The notes beneath the pieces were generated by a model. The model searched no databases, was not told the origin of the DNA, and saw nothing but the letters and a program-made list of their open reading frames with translations. The translations under genes were made by a program, and so were the position numbers. This document shows, piece after piece, positions 33,755 through 41,810 of a DNA stretch of 64,000 nt (the stretch's first letter is position 1; every line of letters begins with the position of its first letter). Origin of the DNA: Rhizobium sp. LC145 (GTDB taxonomy: Bacteria; Pseudomonadota; Alphaproteobacteria; Rhizobiales; Rhizobiaceae); contig NZ_LBHV01000009.1 in the NCBI RefSeq assembly GCF_001005825.1, forward strand, positions 124,001 through 188,000, given 5' to 3'.

Positions 33755-34612
33755 TCACCCCTCAAATTTTGTTATGAGCTCGCCAAGCCGATCGAGTTTG
33801 GCGAGCGCATCGGCTCCCTTGCGATCTGCGAGTGCGAGGATGACAGCGTTGCAAAGTGCCATCGGAACGGTCAGCGTCTGATAGCTGTCGCGGCTGCCGG
33901 CGCGCGGCGCGGACAGCAAGAGATCGGGCTTCGGCTGCAGCGAGGGGCCGATCGTTCCGGAAATGACCAGGGCCGGCGCCTTCATCTCCTGGGCTATTTC
34001 CATGACATGGGTGTAGTCCGGCGGCTGGCGGCGGAAGGCGAAGAGCAGCACACAATCCTTCGGCCCGACCGTCAGCATCTGCTCGGCAAGGTCGCGCCGG
34101 TTGCCGGTCAGCCGTTGTGTCGTGGTGCCGAGCCGGCGCAGCCGGCGTTCCATCAGCACCGCCAGCGTTTCCGCATTTCCATGCCCGTAGATGAGTACCC
34201 TGTCGCGGTCGAGCAGGGTAGCCGCCTTGATGATCTGGTCGTCCGTCACATGGTCGGAAACCGCGGCCAGGGCCGCGAGCTCCTGCTCGATCAAAAGGGG
34301 GAGGAAACCTTGCGATCGCGTATCGCTGAGGGTTGCCGAAATCCGACTGGCCGGAGCTGAATCGCGCAGGAATTCGTCGCGCAGGTGAGCGCGGAACTGC
34401 GCGTATGAGGTAAAGCCGAGCTTTCGCGACAGGCGCGATGTCGTGGCTTCATGTACGCCCAGCCTTGCGGCAAATTCGCTGGAGGTTCCGAGCGCGATCT
34501 CGCGCGGCGCCTTCAGGAGTTCGGAGATCAGCCGCTGTTCCGTTTCGGTCAGGCTGGCCGCGACTTCCTGAACACGCTCTACGAGTGCCTTGGTTCGCTG
34601 GGCGTATGACAT
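33755..34612 (-). CDS. RpiR/MurR-family regulator with SIS domain
   Basis: This 285-residue protein has an N-terminal RpiR-type helix-turn-helix (SEFAARLGVHEATTSRLSRK, about residues 42-61). A C-terminal SIS domain follows (VLIYGHGNAETLAVLMERRL, VLLFAFRRQPPDYTH and LVISGTIGPSLQPKPDLLLS). SIS domains bind phosphosugars. It is just upstream of the AfuABC-like operon in the same direction and probably represses it until a phosphosugar accumulates. Confidence 0.92.
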   Translation of the reverse strand: MSYAQRTKALVERVQEVAASLTETEQRLISELLKAPREIALGTSSEFAARLGVHEATTSRLSRKLGFTSYAQFRAHLRDEFLRDSAPASRISATLSDTRSQGFLPLLIEQELAALAAVSDHVTDDQIIKAATLLDRDRVLIYGHGNAETLAVLMERRLRRLGTTTQRLTGNRRDLAEQMLTVGPKDCVLLFAFRRQPPDYTHVMEIAQEMKAPALVISGTIGPSLQPKPDLLLSAPRAGSRDSYQTLTVPMALCNAVILALADRKGADALAKLDRLGELITKFEG

Positions 34613-34619
34613 AGGTGAT

Positions 34620-34657
34620 GCGACCGGTTTCTGCTAAAAGACGGGCTAACCGGTCGC
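34620..34657 (-). promoter_or_regulatory. Long inverted repeat just upstream of the RpiR gene
   Basis: GCGACCGGTT (34620-34629) and AACCGGTCGC (34648-34657) pair perfectly over 10 bases with an 18-base loop. The structure ends 8 bases before the RpiR start codon, so in RNA it could hide the ribosome binding region. It also lies after the lipoprotein gene and might act as its terminator, but no T-run is present. Confidence 0.5.
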
Positions 34658-34695
34658 GCGGGGAAAATCAACTCGAGACGTTCTTTCTGTGGGCT

Positions 34696-35583
34696 TCAGT
34701 GCGTTACGGACGGCTTGGGTTTCTTCTCGGTCCATTGCGGCGGCGCGCCATACTTGCTGGCCACGGCTCCCACCAAGCCGGGCGATCGGCCGAATGCGTC
34801 ACAGGCGGCGTATTTTGGCTTTCCGCCGAGCCAGGACTGCACCCGCTGCCGCGATGGAAGCGAGAGATCCAGATCCAGCCCTTTCGGCTCCTTGCCTGTG
34901 ATCAGCATCTTCGAAAAGTCGCCGGCAAATTTCGTCGCCAGACCATAGGCGTCTCCCACCTCGGAAACGCGGGGACTGTTCTGGATCGAATTTGCGCCGC
35001 GAGCCCACACCATCGCAGCGCGCTGCGTGCCGCTGTTGTCGGCTGCCTCCGCCTCGACGGCAAGTCCGCCGAGGCCGTAAGGCAGACGAGGCACGCTGAC
35101 GGGCAGGGCAAAACTGCTGCCCACGGTCACGACGGTTGCAACGCCCGCCATTGTCTTGTTCGTCGGAACGATATCCGTGACGACGGATCGGACGGTCAGA
35201 TCGGCTGGCTGCCCGGCCGGCACCATTTGGTATCTGTCGCTCAGCGCGACGCAAAGTGCCCGGTCCAGCGCGTTGGACACCAATGAGCGATCGGCTTGCG
35301 ACTTGATGCGGGACGCGGCGCTGAAGGAGAAGGTCGTCGGCACGATGCTGGCCGTCTTCACGGCGGCGAGACCTTGCCCATCGACGTAAAGCCGTTTCTT
35401 GGAGAATTTCCCCTTTGGAGCACCAAGATTGCTGTAGGAGGTAAGCGTTCCGCCCTCCTTCAAGGGCACCGAGGTGCATCCGCTTATCGCCATCGCCAGC
35501 GGCAGAGCCAGGCATAGACACAACGGCGAGGACTTTGCCGCGACAAGTCGCAGAAGTGATTTGTTGGATGGAATGCTGCGCAC
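34696..35583 (-). CDS. DUF3313-like outer-membrane lipoprotein
   Basis: About 295 residues from a GTG at 35583, with GGAG 7 bases upstream; the frame is open farther, to 35721, but that part overlaps the histidine kinase end. A lipobox (PLAMAISGC) follows a hydrophobic signal. The body (SRIKSQADRSLVSNALDRAL, ADLTVRSVVTDIVPTNKTMA) resembles DUF3313 proteins, lipoproteins of unknown function. It follows the two-component genes in the same direction and may be their target. Confidence 0.75.
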   Translation of the reverse strand: MRSIPSNKSLLRLVAAKSSPLCLCLALPLAMAISGCTSVPLKEGGTLTSYSNLGAPKGKFSKKRLYVDGQGLAAVKTASIVPTTFSFSAASRIKSQADRSLVSNALDRALCVALSDRYQMVPAGQPADLTVRSVVTDIVPTNKTMAGVATVVTVGSSFALPVSVPRLPYGLGGLAVEAEAADNSGTQRAAMVWARGANSIQNSPRVSEVGDAYGLATKFAGDFSKMLITGKEPKGLDLDLSLPSRQRVQSWLGGKPKYAACDAFGRSPGLVGAVASKYGAPPQWTEKKPKPSVTH

Positions 35584-35710
35584 GCTCTGTCTCCATGAGG
35601 GATGATCCGCGGCGAAAGTGCGAATGAAGAATTGCGGCAACATTACAGGGGCACCCGAACAGAGATGGAAATCGCAGAAATGCTTAGAAGCCTGGTCATC
35701 AAACCGGCCA

Positions 35711-37051
35711 TCAGAGCTCAATTGCCACCTGCGTTCCGGTCGAACCGCTTTTAAGACTGACTTGCCCTCGATGATTGGCGACGATCTGCTTTACAAGGCT
35801 CAGGCCGAGGCCGGCGCCCTTGCTTTTGGGCGTGACGCGATAGAAAGGCTCGAATACCAGCTCCTGGTGCTCAACCGGTATCCCCGGCCCTTCGTCTCTC
35901 ACCGAAACCATCCCGGCCCGAGAGACCGAAACGGTGATCATTCCTTCGTTGCCGCCGTGATCGATGGCATTACGCACCAGATTGCCGATGGCGCTTTGCA
36001 GGGCGGGACGGTTGCCATTGCGTTCAAGGCTCTCCACGTCGCTTTGAAAGGCGATCTGGTATCCAGCGGCAATTGCCAGCGGCGCGAGATCCGCGACGAT
36101 CATCCGTGCGATCTCGACGAGATCGACCGCCTCATGGAGATCGCTCGCCTGGTCGTTGCGCTCGAAATCGAGGAGCTGTTCTGCGGTTTCCGCCAAGCGT
36201 GCGACGTCGTCCAGCAAACGCCTGCGCTCCTGACCCTCGGGCATGCCGTCGATCCGCGTCTGCATGATCGCGATCGGCGTTCTCAGTTCATGCGCCGCAT
36301 CGATCAAGAAGCGTTGGCGCTTCCTGAACTCATCCTCAAGCCGCCCGAGCGTTCCGTTGAACGCCACCACGAGCGGTGCGATTTCCTTGGGGATGCCGTC
36401 CACCGGCAGGCGCGCTTCCGGCCGGCGCGGTTCGATCTCCGACGCCTTTTGAGCGACATCACTCACCCTCGCCACCGCATGCCTCACGATAAGGAAGACG
36501 CTGAGGAAAATGGTAGGCACGGCGATTGCGACCAAAGGTATGTAGATCGGATAGCTCCTGGCGAGAAGCGCCAGAGCGGGCCAGCCTAAGTCGTTGAAGC
36601 CGCCAAACAGAATTCGGACTTCTCCGACCACCGTCTCCACGTTTTCGATCGACGCGATCTCAGTTGTGCTCTTTGATCCTCGTAGATCCGCATCCTGGAA
36701 CAGGTGCGTCAGGTGTGCGATCTCGGTGTAGACTTGCGGGACGACGCCGTAGGAAACGGAAGTCCCGTCGGTTGTCGCTACGATATACCAAAGCCTGCGA
36801 TGCTCCTGGTTGAGCGCCTTGAGTTCAGGTGTTTCGCGAAGCTGAAGCCTGCCTTGCGCATCAGGCTCCACCGCTCCCGCGATGACAGCGGTAATCGTAT
36901 CTTCCCTGGCGACATTCGGTGAGACGACCGTGGTGGCCCAGATGCAAAGCCCGATGATGACTGCGACGACGACAGCGATAATGACCAGACTGAGCTGCCA
37001 GCTCAGTCTCCACCAAAGCGATGGATTTATTCTGTCCGCCAGGCGCATCAC
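35711..37051 (-). CDS. Two-component sensor histidine kinase
   Basis: This 446-residue kinase has two membrane helices (about 20-42 and 168-190) around a periplasmic sensor of about 125 residues. HAMP, the H-box DAAHELRTPIA with H254, N-box LVRNAIDHGG and G-boxes VRDEGPGIP and GAGLGLSLVKQI follow. It overlaps the response regulator gene by 4 bases and is translated after it. The sensor domain gives no clue to its ligand. Confidence 0.93.
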   Translation of the reverse strand: MMRLADRINPSLWWRLSWQLSLVIIAVVVAVIIGLCIWATTVVSPNVAREDTITAVIAGAVEPDAQGRLQLRETPELKALNQEHRRLWYIVATTDGTSVSYGVVPQVYTEIAHLTHLFQDADLRGSKSTTEIASIENVETVVGEVRILFGGFNDLGWPALALLARSYPIYIPLVAIAVPTIFLSVFLIVRHAVARVSDVAQKASEIEPRRPEARLPVDGIPKEIAPLVVAFNGTLGRLEDEFRKRQRFLIDAAHELRTPIAIMQTRIDGMPEGQERRRLLDDVARLAETAEQLLDFERNDQASDLHEAVDLVEIARMIVADLAPLAIAAGYQIAFQSDVESLERNGNRPALQSAIGNLVRNAIDHGGNEGMITVSVSRAGMVSVRDEGPGIPVEHQELVFEPFYRVTPKSKGAGLGLSLVKQIVANHRGQVSLKSGSTGTQVAIEL

Positions 37052-37719
37052 TCTTCCCTCAGGAGATATCCGACGCCCCGGATATTGTGGATCGCAACGC
37101 CGGCGCCGGCATCCTGCAGGCGTCTCCGCAGCCTGGAAATATGCGCGTCGAGTGCATTGGACTGAATTTCTTCCTCGTAATTGTAGACCGCCGCTTCGAG
37201 CGTCGACCGAAGAACGGTTTTGTCTTTTCTTTTGGCAAGTGCCGCGAGCACGAGGAGTTCGCGCCGGGGCAGGTCGAAGGGTGTGGAGGCGATTGCTACG
37301 TTCAGATGCAACGGGTCGATTACCATCCGCCCGACAGCGATGCTCGATTCCGCCAGACTGGACGGGCGTCTCAGCACGGCACGCACGCGCGCCATCAGCT
37401 CCTCCACCAGGAAGGGCTTGCCGAGATAATCGTCCGCGCCGACGTCCAGCCCTTCCACTCGCTCCAGTGGTTCGTTTCTCGCCGTCAGCACGATGATCGG
37501 TGTTTCGGTGCCTGCTCGCCTTACCTTCGGGATGAAGGTCAGTCCTTCGCCGTCGGGCAGGCGGCGATCCAGAAGGATCGCATCGTAATCGTTCTGACGC
37601 GTCAGCTCGAATGCGTCATCGAGATGCATCGTGTGGTCGGTGACGATCCCGTGCTTTTTCAACGCCGCCGACAGCGCGTTCGCCAATTCCGGCTCGTCCT
37701 CTATCAACAGAAGTCTCAT
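37048..37719 (-). CDS. OmpR-family response regulator
   Basis: This 223-residue regulator has a receiver domain (acidic pocket E7/D8, phospho-acceptor D51, K in GADDYLGKPF) and a C-terminal winged helix (about residues 125-220, NALDAHISRLRRRLQDAG). It pairs with the kinase encoded immediately downstream. A perfect 15-base inverted repeat lies 43 bases upstream of its start codon and may be its binding site. Confidence 0.93.
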   Translation of the reverse strand: MRLLLIEDEPELANALSAALKKHGIVTDHTMHLDDAFELTRQNDYDAILLDRRLPDGEGLTFIPKVRRAGTETPIIVLTARNEPLERVEGLDVGADDYLGKPFLVEELMARVRAVLRRPSSLAESSIAVGRMVIDPLHLNVAIASTPFDLPRRELLVLAALAKRKDKTVLRSTLEAAVYNYEEEIQSNALDAHISRLRRRLQDAGAGVAIHNIRGVGYLLREE

Positions 37720-37761
37720 CGTCCATCGCCCCTACGGTCCCGTCCTTGTCTGCCGCGAAGG

Positions 37762-37811
37762 TTGCGGCAGCATTACGGGGAAAGAAGGACCATCAGGTAA
37801 TGCTGCCGCAA
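37762..37811. promoter_or_regulatory. Perfect 15-base inverted repeat upstream of the response regulator
   Basis: TTGCGGCAGCATTAC (37762-37776) and GTAATGCTGCCGCAA (37797-37811) are exact reverse complements separated by 20 bases. Length and perfection make chance unlikely. It could be a regulator site (arms two helical turns apart) or an RNA hairpin in a 5' leader. Confidence 0.65.
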
Positions 37812-37909
37812 TTGTTGAAGCCCAGGATCAGGACCTAGTAACGGGTTCGTCGGCCGTGGAATACGCGACCGCCTGAAACGGACCTCGGTGATCGGCTTAG
37901 GCAAGAAAT

Positions 37910-38032
37910 ATGAACCGTAAAACAGTCTTGCGCCTGCTGGGCGGCCTTCTCCTATCCTCGATCCTGCTGGTCGCGCTTTTGGGCGGGCCGGTGCTCATGC
38001 TGATTTTTCTGGCAGAGCGGTTTGCCATGTAG
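37910..38032 (+). CDS. Possible 40-residue membrane protein
   Basis: An ATG at 37910 opens MNRKTVLRLLGGLLLSSILL, continuing with a second hydrophobic part (VALLGGPVLMLIFLAERFAM). The basic N-terminus and long hydrophobic stretch are those of a signal-anchor micro-protein. The ribosome binding site is weak (AGGCAAG). A terminator follows 65 bases later at 38098. It could instead be non-coding leader. Confidence 0.35.
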   Translation: MNRKTVLRLLGGLLLSSILLVALLGGPVLMLIFLAERFAM

Positions 38033-38097
38033 GGGCAAGGGGAGGGGTCGAGGGTCGATCTCTCTCCCTGCGTTGCTGGAGATGCCAGGAATCCCTG

Positions 38098-38118
38098 AAG
38101 GTGTTTCGCCTTTTTTTT
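38098..38118 (+). terminator. Intrinsic terminator in the purine-permease leader
   Basis: AAGGTG, TTT, CGCCTT followed by six more T residues makes a 6-bp stem (one G-T pair) and a T-tract. It lies about 85 bases upstream of the permease start and on its coding strand. It could end the transcript of the small upstream frame or be the off-state of a leader-controlled permease gene. Confidence 0.6.
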
Positions 38119-38203
38119 GTAAGGCTTGCTCTTCTCGCTGCGATATCGTTCGCTTCCGCCTTGGAGGAAAGGCGGCGATCGCAAAGGTATGGAGGAGATT
38201 ACC

Positions 38204-39676
38204 TTGGCAAACGCTGAAGAGCAAATGGCACAGGATGCGCGGCCGGAAGACGAAAAGCTCAGCATTGGAGCCAACTTAGCATATGGACTTCAACACGTTC
38301 TCACCATGTACGGCGGTATCGTCGCCGTACCTTTGATCCTGGGGCAGGCCGCGGGGCTGAATGCAGGTGAAGTGGGCCTGCTTATCACGGCCTCGCTTTT
38401 TGCCGGCGGGCTTGCCACGATTCTTCAAACCCTGGGACTGCCTTTCTTCGGATGTCGTCTGCCGCTCGTTCAGGGCGTCTCCTTTTCCGGCGTGGCGACC
38501 ATGATCGCGATCTCGGGGAATGGCGGCATTCAATCCATTCTCGGCGCGGTTATCGCCGCTTCCCTGATCGGCTTGATCATCACACCGGTCTTTTCGCGGA
38601 TCACGCGCTTCTTTCCGCCGCTCGTCACCGGCATCGTCGTGACGACGATCGGACTGACGCTCATGCCGGTCGCCGCATTCTGGGCGATGGGCGGCAACAA
38701 GAACTCGCCGGACTTCGGCAGCCCGGCCAATATCCAACTGGCTGCTGTGACATTGGTGATCGTATTGGTACTCAGCAAGCTCGGAAGTCCGTCGATATCG
38801 AGGCTTTCCATCTTGCTGGCGCTGGTGATCGGAACGGTCATCGCCTTTGTCGTCGGCATGGCCGACTTCTCGCAGGTGCCCGACGGTCCCTTCTTCGCCC
38901 TCCCGACGATTTTCCACTTCGGCTATCCGACTTTCGAGATCGCCGCCATCATTTCCATGTTCATCGTCATCATGGTGACGCTCGTGGAGACGTCGGCCGA
39001 TATTCTCGCCGTCGGCGAGATCGTCGAGACGAAGGTGGATTCGCGGCGACTGGGTGATGGTCTTCGAGCCGATATGCTGTCGAGCATCATCGCGCCGGTG
39101 TTCGGCTCGTTCACGCAAAGCGCTTTTGCCCAGAATGTCGGGCTTGTCGCGGTGACCGGCGTCAAGAGCCGCTACGTGGTGGCAACTGGCGGGGTTTTCC
39201 TGGTCGCCCTCGGCCTCCTGCCGGTGATGGGCCGCATTGTCGCGGCGGTTCCAAGCGCCGTTCTCGGCGGCGCCGGCATCGTGCTGTTCGGCACGGTTGC
39301 CGCTAGCGGGATTCGCACCCTGTCGAAGGTGGATTACAACAACAACATGAACCTGGTCATCGTCGCCACTTCGATCGGCTTCGGCATGATCCCGATCGCC
39401 TCTCCGAGCTTCTATGAGCATTTCCCTGCCTGGGTGGCGACCATCTTCCATTCCGGAATCAGTTCCGCCGCGTTGATGGCGATCTGCCTCAACCTGCTGT
39501 TCAACCATTTCACCACCGGCAATTCGGATCAGCAATCGGTGTTCGTGGCGGCAAGCGAACGGACGATCCGCTATCAGGACATCGCGGTCCTTCACGACGG
39601 CGACTATTTCCTGAACGGCAAACTTTACAACGCCAAGGGTGTCGAAGTGCCGCTGATACCTTCCGAAGCGCATTAG
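38204..39676 (+). CDS. NCS2-family purine (xanthine/uracil-type) permease
   Basis: About 490 residues from a TTG at 38204, preceded by GGAGGAG at 7 bases; an in-frame ATG at 38189 is the alternative. It has about 14 hydrophobic segments and the nucleobase-transporter signature QNVGLVAVTG following SFTQSAFA, as in bacterial xanthine/uric-acid symporters (QH motif in LAYGLQHVL). It takes up a purine or pyrimidine base with protons. The next gene is a nucleobase/nucleoside deaminase, so purine salvage or catabolism is likely. Confidence 0.9.
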   Translation: MANAEEQMAQDARPEDEKLSIGANLAYGLQHVLTMYGGIVAVPLILGQAAGLNAGEVGLLITASLFAGGLATILQTLGLPFFGCRLPLVQGVSFSGVATMIAISGNGGIQSILGAVIAASLIGLIITPVFSRITRFFPPLVTGIVVTTIGLTLMPVAAFWAMGGNKNSPDFGSPANIQLAAVTLVIVLVLSKLGSPSISRLSILLALVIGTVIAFVVGMADFSQVPDGPFFALPTIFHFGYPTFEIAAIISMFIVIMVTLVETSADILAVGEIVETKVDSRRLGDGLRADMLSSIIAPVFGSFTQSAFAQNVGLVAVTGVKSRYVVATGGVFLVALGLLPVMGRIVAAVPSAVLGGAGIVLFGTVAASGIRTLSKVDYNNNMNLVIVATSIGFGMIPIASPSFYEHFPAWVATIFHSGISSAALMAICLNLLFNHFTTGNSDQQSVFVAASERTIRYQDIAVLHDGDYFLNGKLYNAKGVEVPLIPSEAH

Positions 39677-39689
39677 CTCTCGAGGAATA

Positions 39690-40301
39690 ATGGAAATGAC
39701 TGAACAGGAAGAAACGAACGGTCTTCTGGACGCCCTGCTCACCACGATGGAAAAGGGCGTCATCCCCGCCACCGAAGTGGGCGTTGCGGCCGGCAACAAG
39801 GTCTTCGGCGCCGCGCTGCTCAGGAAGTCTGACCTTTCGACGGTGCTCGTCGAAACCAACAACGAAACAGAGAACCCGCTATGGCACGGCGAGGTGCATA
39901 CCCTGAAGCGGTTCTATGAAATGGCGGAGGCTGAGCGGCCGGACACGCGCGACCTCATTTTTCTTTCGACCCACGAGCCCTGCTCGATGTGTCTTTCGGC
40001 GATTACATGGGCGGGCTTCGACAATTTCTATTATTTCTTCAGCCATGAAGATTCGCGCGACATGTTCTCCATTCCTCACGACCTGAAGATCCTCAAGGAG
40101 GTCTTCACGCTTGAGCCGGGCGGCTACAAGAGGAGGAACGCCTTTTGGAGAGCGCTCTCGATCCGCGAACTCATCGACGGCATGCCGGAGCCCCAGCGTG
40201 AGCAGCTGAAGGAACGCGCTGACGCGATCAGCCGCAAGTACGATCAGCTTTCACAAGTGTATCAGGCAAGCAAGGACGGCAACGCCATCCCTCTTAACTG
40301 A
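39690..40301 (+). CDS. Zinc-dependent nucleoside/nucleobase deaminase family protein
   Basis: This 203-residue protein has the cytidine/deoxycytidylate-deaminase-fold zinc motif: H66-G-E68 and P-C98-S-M-C101. E68 would be the proton shuttle. GAGG lies 6 bases before the ATG at 39690. The body (NNETENPLWHGEVHTLKRFY, FLSTHEPCSMCLSAITWAGF) matches the guanine/cytosine-type CMP_dCMP deaminases. It follows the purine permease by 13 bases, so imported base is probably its substrate; which base is not certain. Confidence 0.85.
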   Translation: MEMTEQEETNGLLDALLTTMEKGVIPATEVGVAAGNKVFGAALLRKSDLSTVLVETNNETENPLWHGEVHTLKRFYEMAEAERPDTRDLIFLSTHEPCSMCLSAITWAGFDNFYYFFSHEDSRDMFSIPHDLKILKEVFTLEPGGYKRRNAFWRALSIRELIDGMPEPQREQLKERADAISRKYDQLSQVYQASKDGNAIPLN

Positions 40302-40384
40302 CCCGCCGCTGACGGGGGCTCGCGTCATCGGGCACCCGGTTGCCTGTCGAGCCCCTGAATCTTCTGCGCGGCGGTTTCAAATAA

Positions 40385-40422
40385 AGCGACGACACCAGCC
40401 GAAAGGGGCTGGTGTCGTCGCT
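40385..40422. terminator. Perfect 16-bp hairpin between deaminase and arsR
   Basis: AGCGACGACACCAGCC (40385-40400) pairs perfectly with 40407-40422 around GAAAGG. The plus strand has only a weak pyrimidine tract afterwards (CGTCTTCC), whereas the minus strand gives TTTATTT. It separates the deaminase gene from the arsenic operon and is probably a terminator, acting well on one or both strands. Confidence 0.55.
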
Positions 40423-40440
40423 CGTCTTCCTATATTCATT

Positions 40441-40468
40441 ATCTCAATGTCTGTTGAGATGTTGAGAT
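40441..40468. promoter_or_regulatory. ArsR operator
   Basis: ATCTCAA-TGTCTG-TTGAGAT (40441-40460) has perfect 7-base arms. An extra TTGAGAT follows at 40462-40468, ending just 4 bases before the arsR start codon. This is a typical place and form for an ArsR/SmtB-family site that shuts off its own operon. Confidence 0.65.
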
Positions 40469-40472
40469 AACC

Positions 40473-40835
40473 ATGGACGAAAAACAAGCTCTCGACGCCT
40501 TCACCGCGCTCTCCCAGGAGACCCGGCTGCGGATAGTGCGTTTTCTGGTGGCAGCCGGTCCGCAGGGCTCCGCCGCCGGAGAAATCGGCCAGGCGATGGA
40601 CGGGGCGTCCTCGTCGCGCATGTCCTTTCATTTAAGCCACCTGGAACAGGCCGGCCTCGTCATATCCCGCAGGGAGGGAAGGTCGATCATCTACAGCGCC
40701 GCTTATCCGGCGCTCTCCGGCTTGGTCGAATTTCTCATGCGCGACTGCTGCCAGGGCCACCCCGAGGTTTGCAATCCGGCCGTTGCCGCGCTGTCGTCCT
40801 GCTGCGAACCCGCGAAAGGCGCCAGTCATGCCTGA
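40473..40835 (+). CDS. arsR: ArsR-family arsenite-responsive repressor
   Basis: This 120-residue winged-helix repressor (LSQETRLRIVRFLVAAG, SSRMSFHLSHLEQAGLVISR) has a C-terminal cysteine cluster at C92, C93, C100, C110 and C111. The CC-x6-C arrangement resembles the C-terminal As(III) site of Acidithiobacillus-type ArsR rather than the alpha-3 site of plasmid R773 ArsR. It is the first gene of the ars operon, with a palindromic operator on its start. Confidence 0.93.
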   Translation: MDEKQALDAFTALSQETRLRIVRFLVAAGPQGSAAGEIGQAMDGASSSRMSFHLSHLEQAGLVISRREGRSIIYSAAYPALSGLVEFLMRDCCQGHPEVCNPAVAALSSCCEPAKGASHA

Positions 40836-41370
40836 TGCACATCAGCCCGACCGCATCTTCAATGTGCTCTTCCTCTGCACCGGCAATTCCGCCCGCTCGA
40901 TCCTGGCCGAAAGCATTCTTGCCAAGGATGGCGCCGGCCGCTTCCGCGCCTTTTCGGCGGGTAGCCAGCCAAAGGGGGGCGTCAATCCCTTCGCGCTGAA
41001 GGTGCTGCAAAGCTTCGACTATCCGGCCAAGGGTTTCCGCTCCAAAAGCTGGGAGGAGTTCGCCAGTCCCGATGCGCCCGTCATGGATTTCGTGTTCACC
41101 GTCTGCGACAACGCCGCCGGCGAGGCCTGCCCGGTCTGGCCGGGGCAGCCGATGACGGCGCACTGGGGCATCGAGGATCCGGCCGCGGTGGAGGGGCCGG
41201 ACATCCAGAAGGAAGCGGCCTTCGTCACCGCCTTCCGCTATCTCAAAAACCGCATCACCGCCTTCGCCGCACTCCCGGTCGAAAGCCTCGACAAGGTATC
41301 GCTTCGGGAAAAGCTCGTGGATATCGGTCGGTCGGAAGGTGCTTCTTCACCCAAAAACAGCGCTGCGTGA
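40828..41370 (+). CDS. arsC: Arsenate reductase, low-molecular-weight-phosphatase type
   Basis: This 180-residue protein overlaps the arsR end by 8 bases. The phosphatase-like P-loop C17-TGNSAR-S (CX5R) binds arsenate, and further cysteines occur in FTVCDNAAGEACPVW. The family reduces As(V) to As(III) with thioredoxin or related thiols. It is the first of two unrelated arsenate reductases in this operon. Confidence 0.9.
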   Translation: MPDAHQPDRIFNVLFLCTGNSARSILAESILAKDGAGRFRAFSAGSQPKGGVNPFALKVLQSFDYPAKGFRSKSWEEFASPDAPVMDFVFTVCDNAAGEACPVWPGQPMTAHWGIEDPAAVEGPDIQKEAAFVTAFRYLKNRITAFAALPVESLDKVSLREKLVDIGRSEGASSPKNSAA

Positions 41371-41378
41371 GGTGCATC

Positions 41379-41801
41379 ATGGACGTTATCATCTATCACA
41401 ATCCCGATTGCGGAACCTCGCGAAACACGCTGGCGATGATCCGTAATGCCGGCATCGAGCCGCATGTCGTCGAATATCTGAAGACGCCGCCGTCGCGGGC
41501 GATGCTGGTGCAGCTCATCGAGCGCATGGGCATCGCCCCCCATGCGCTGCTGCGCGAGAAGGGCACGCCCTATGCGGAGCTCGGGCTTGGCGATCCGGGC
41601 CTGACCGACGACCAGCTTCTCGACGCGATGATGGCGCATCCGATCCTGATCAATCGCCCGATCGTCGTCAGCCCGAAGGGCGTGAAACTCTGCCGGCCCT
41701 CCGAGGAAGTGCTCGACCTGCTGCCTGCCCAGCGCGGCGCGTTCATCAAGGAGGATGGCGAGCGCGTCTTGGACGAGCAGGGCCATCGCGTGACGGAATG
41801 A
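41379..41801 (+). CDS. arsC: Arsenate reductase, glutaredoxin-dependent type
   Basis: This 140-residue protein of the ArsC/Spx thioredoxin-like family has catalytic C11 in YHNPDCGTSRNTL and the arsenate-binding arginines in NRPIVVSPKG and KLCRPSEEV. It reduces arsenate with glutathione and glutaredoxin. It follows the phosphatase-type enzyme by 8 bases, so the operon encodes two mechanistically distinct reductases. Confidence 0.92.
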   Translation: MDVIIYHNPDCGTSRNTLAMIRNAGIEPHVVEYLKTPPSRAMLVQLIERMGIAPHALLREKGTPYAELGLGDPGLTDDQLLDAMMAHPILINRPIVVSPKGVKLCRPSEEVLDLLPAQRGAFIKEDGERVLDEQGHRVTE

Positions 41802-41810
41802 GGGCGAACC

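Noticed and set aside
38276..39862. A 528-residue minus-strand frame opposite the purine permease
   Set aside because: Shadow of a membrane-protein gene; strongly hydrophilic, as expected for antisense of hydrophobic codons.
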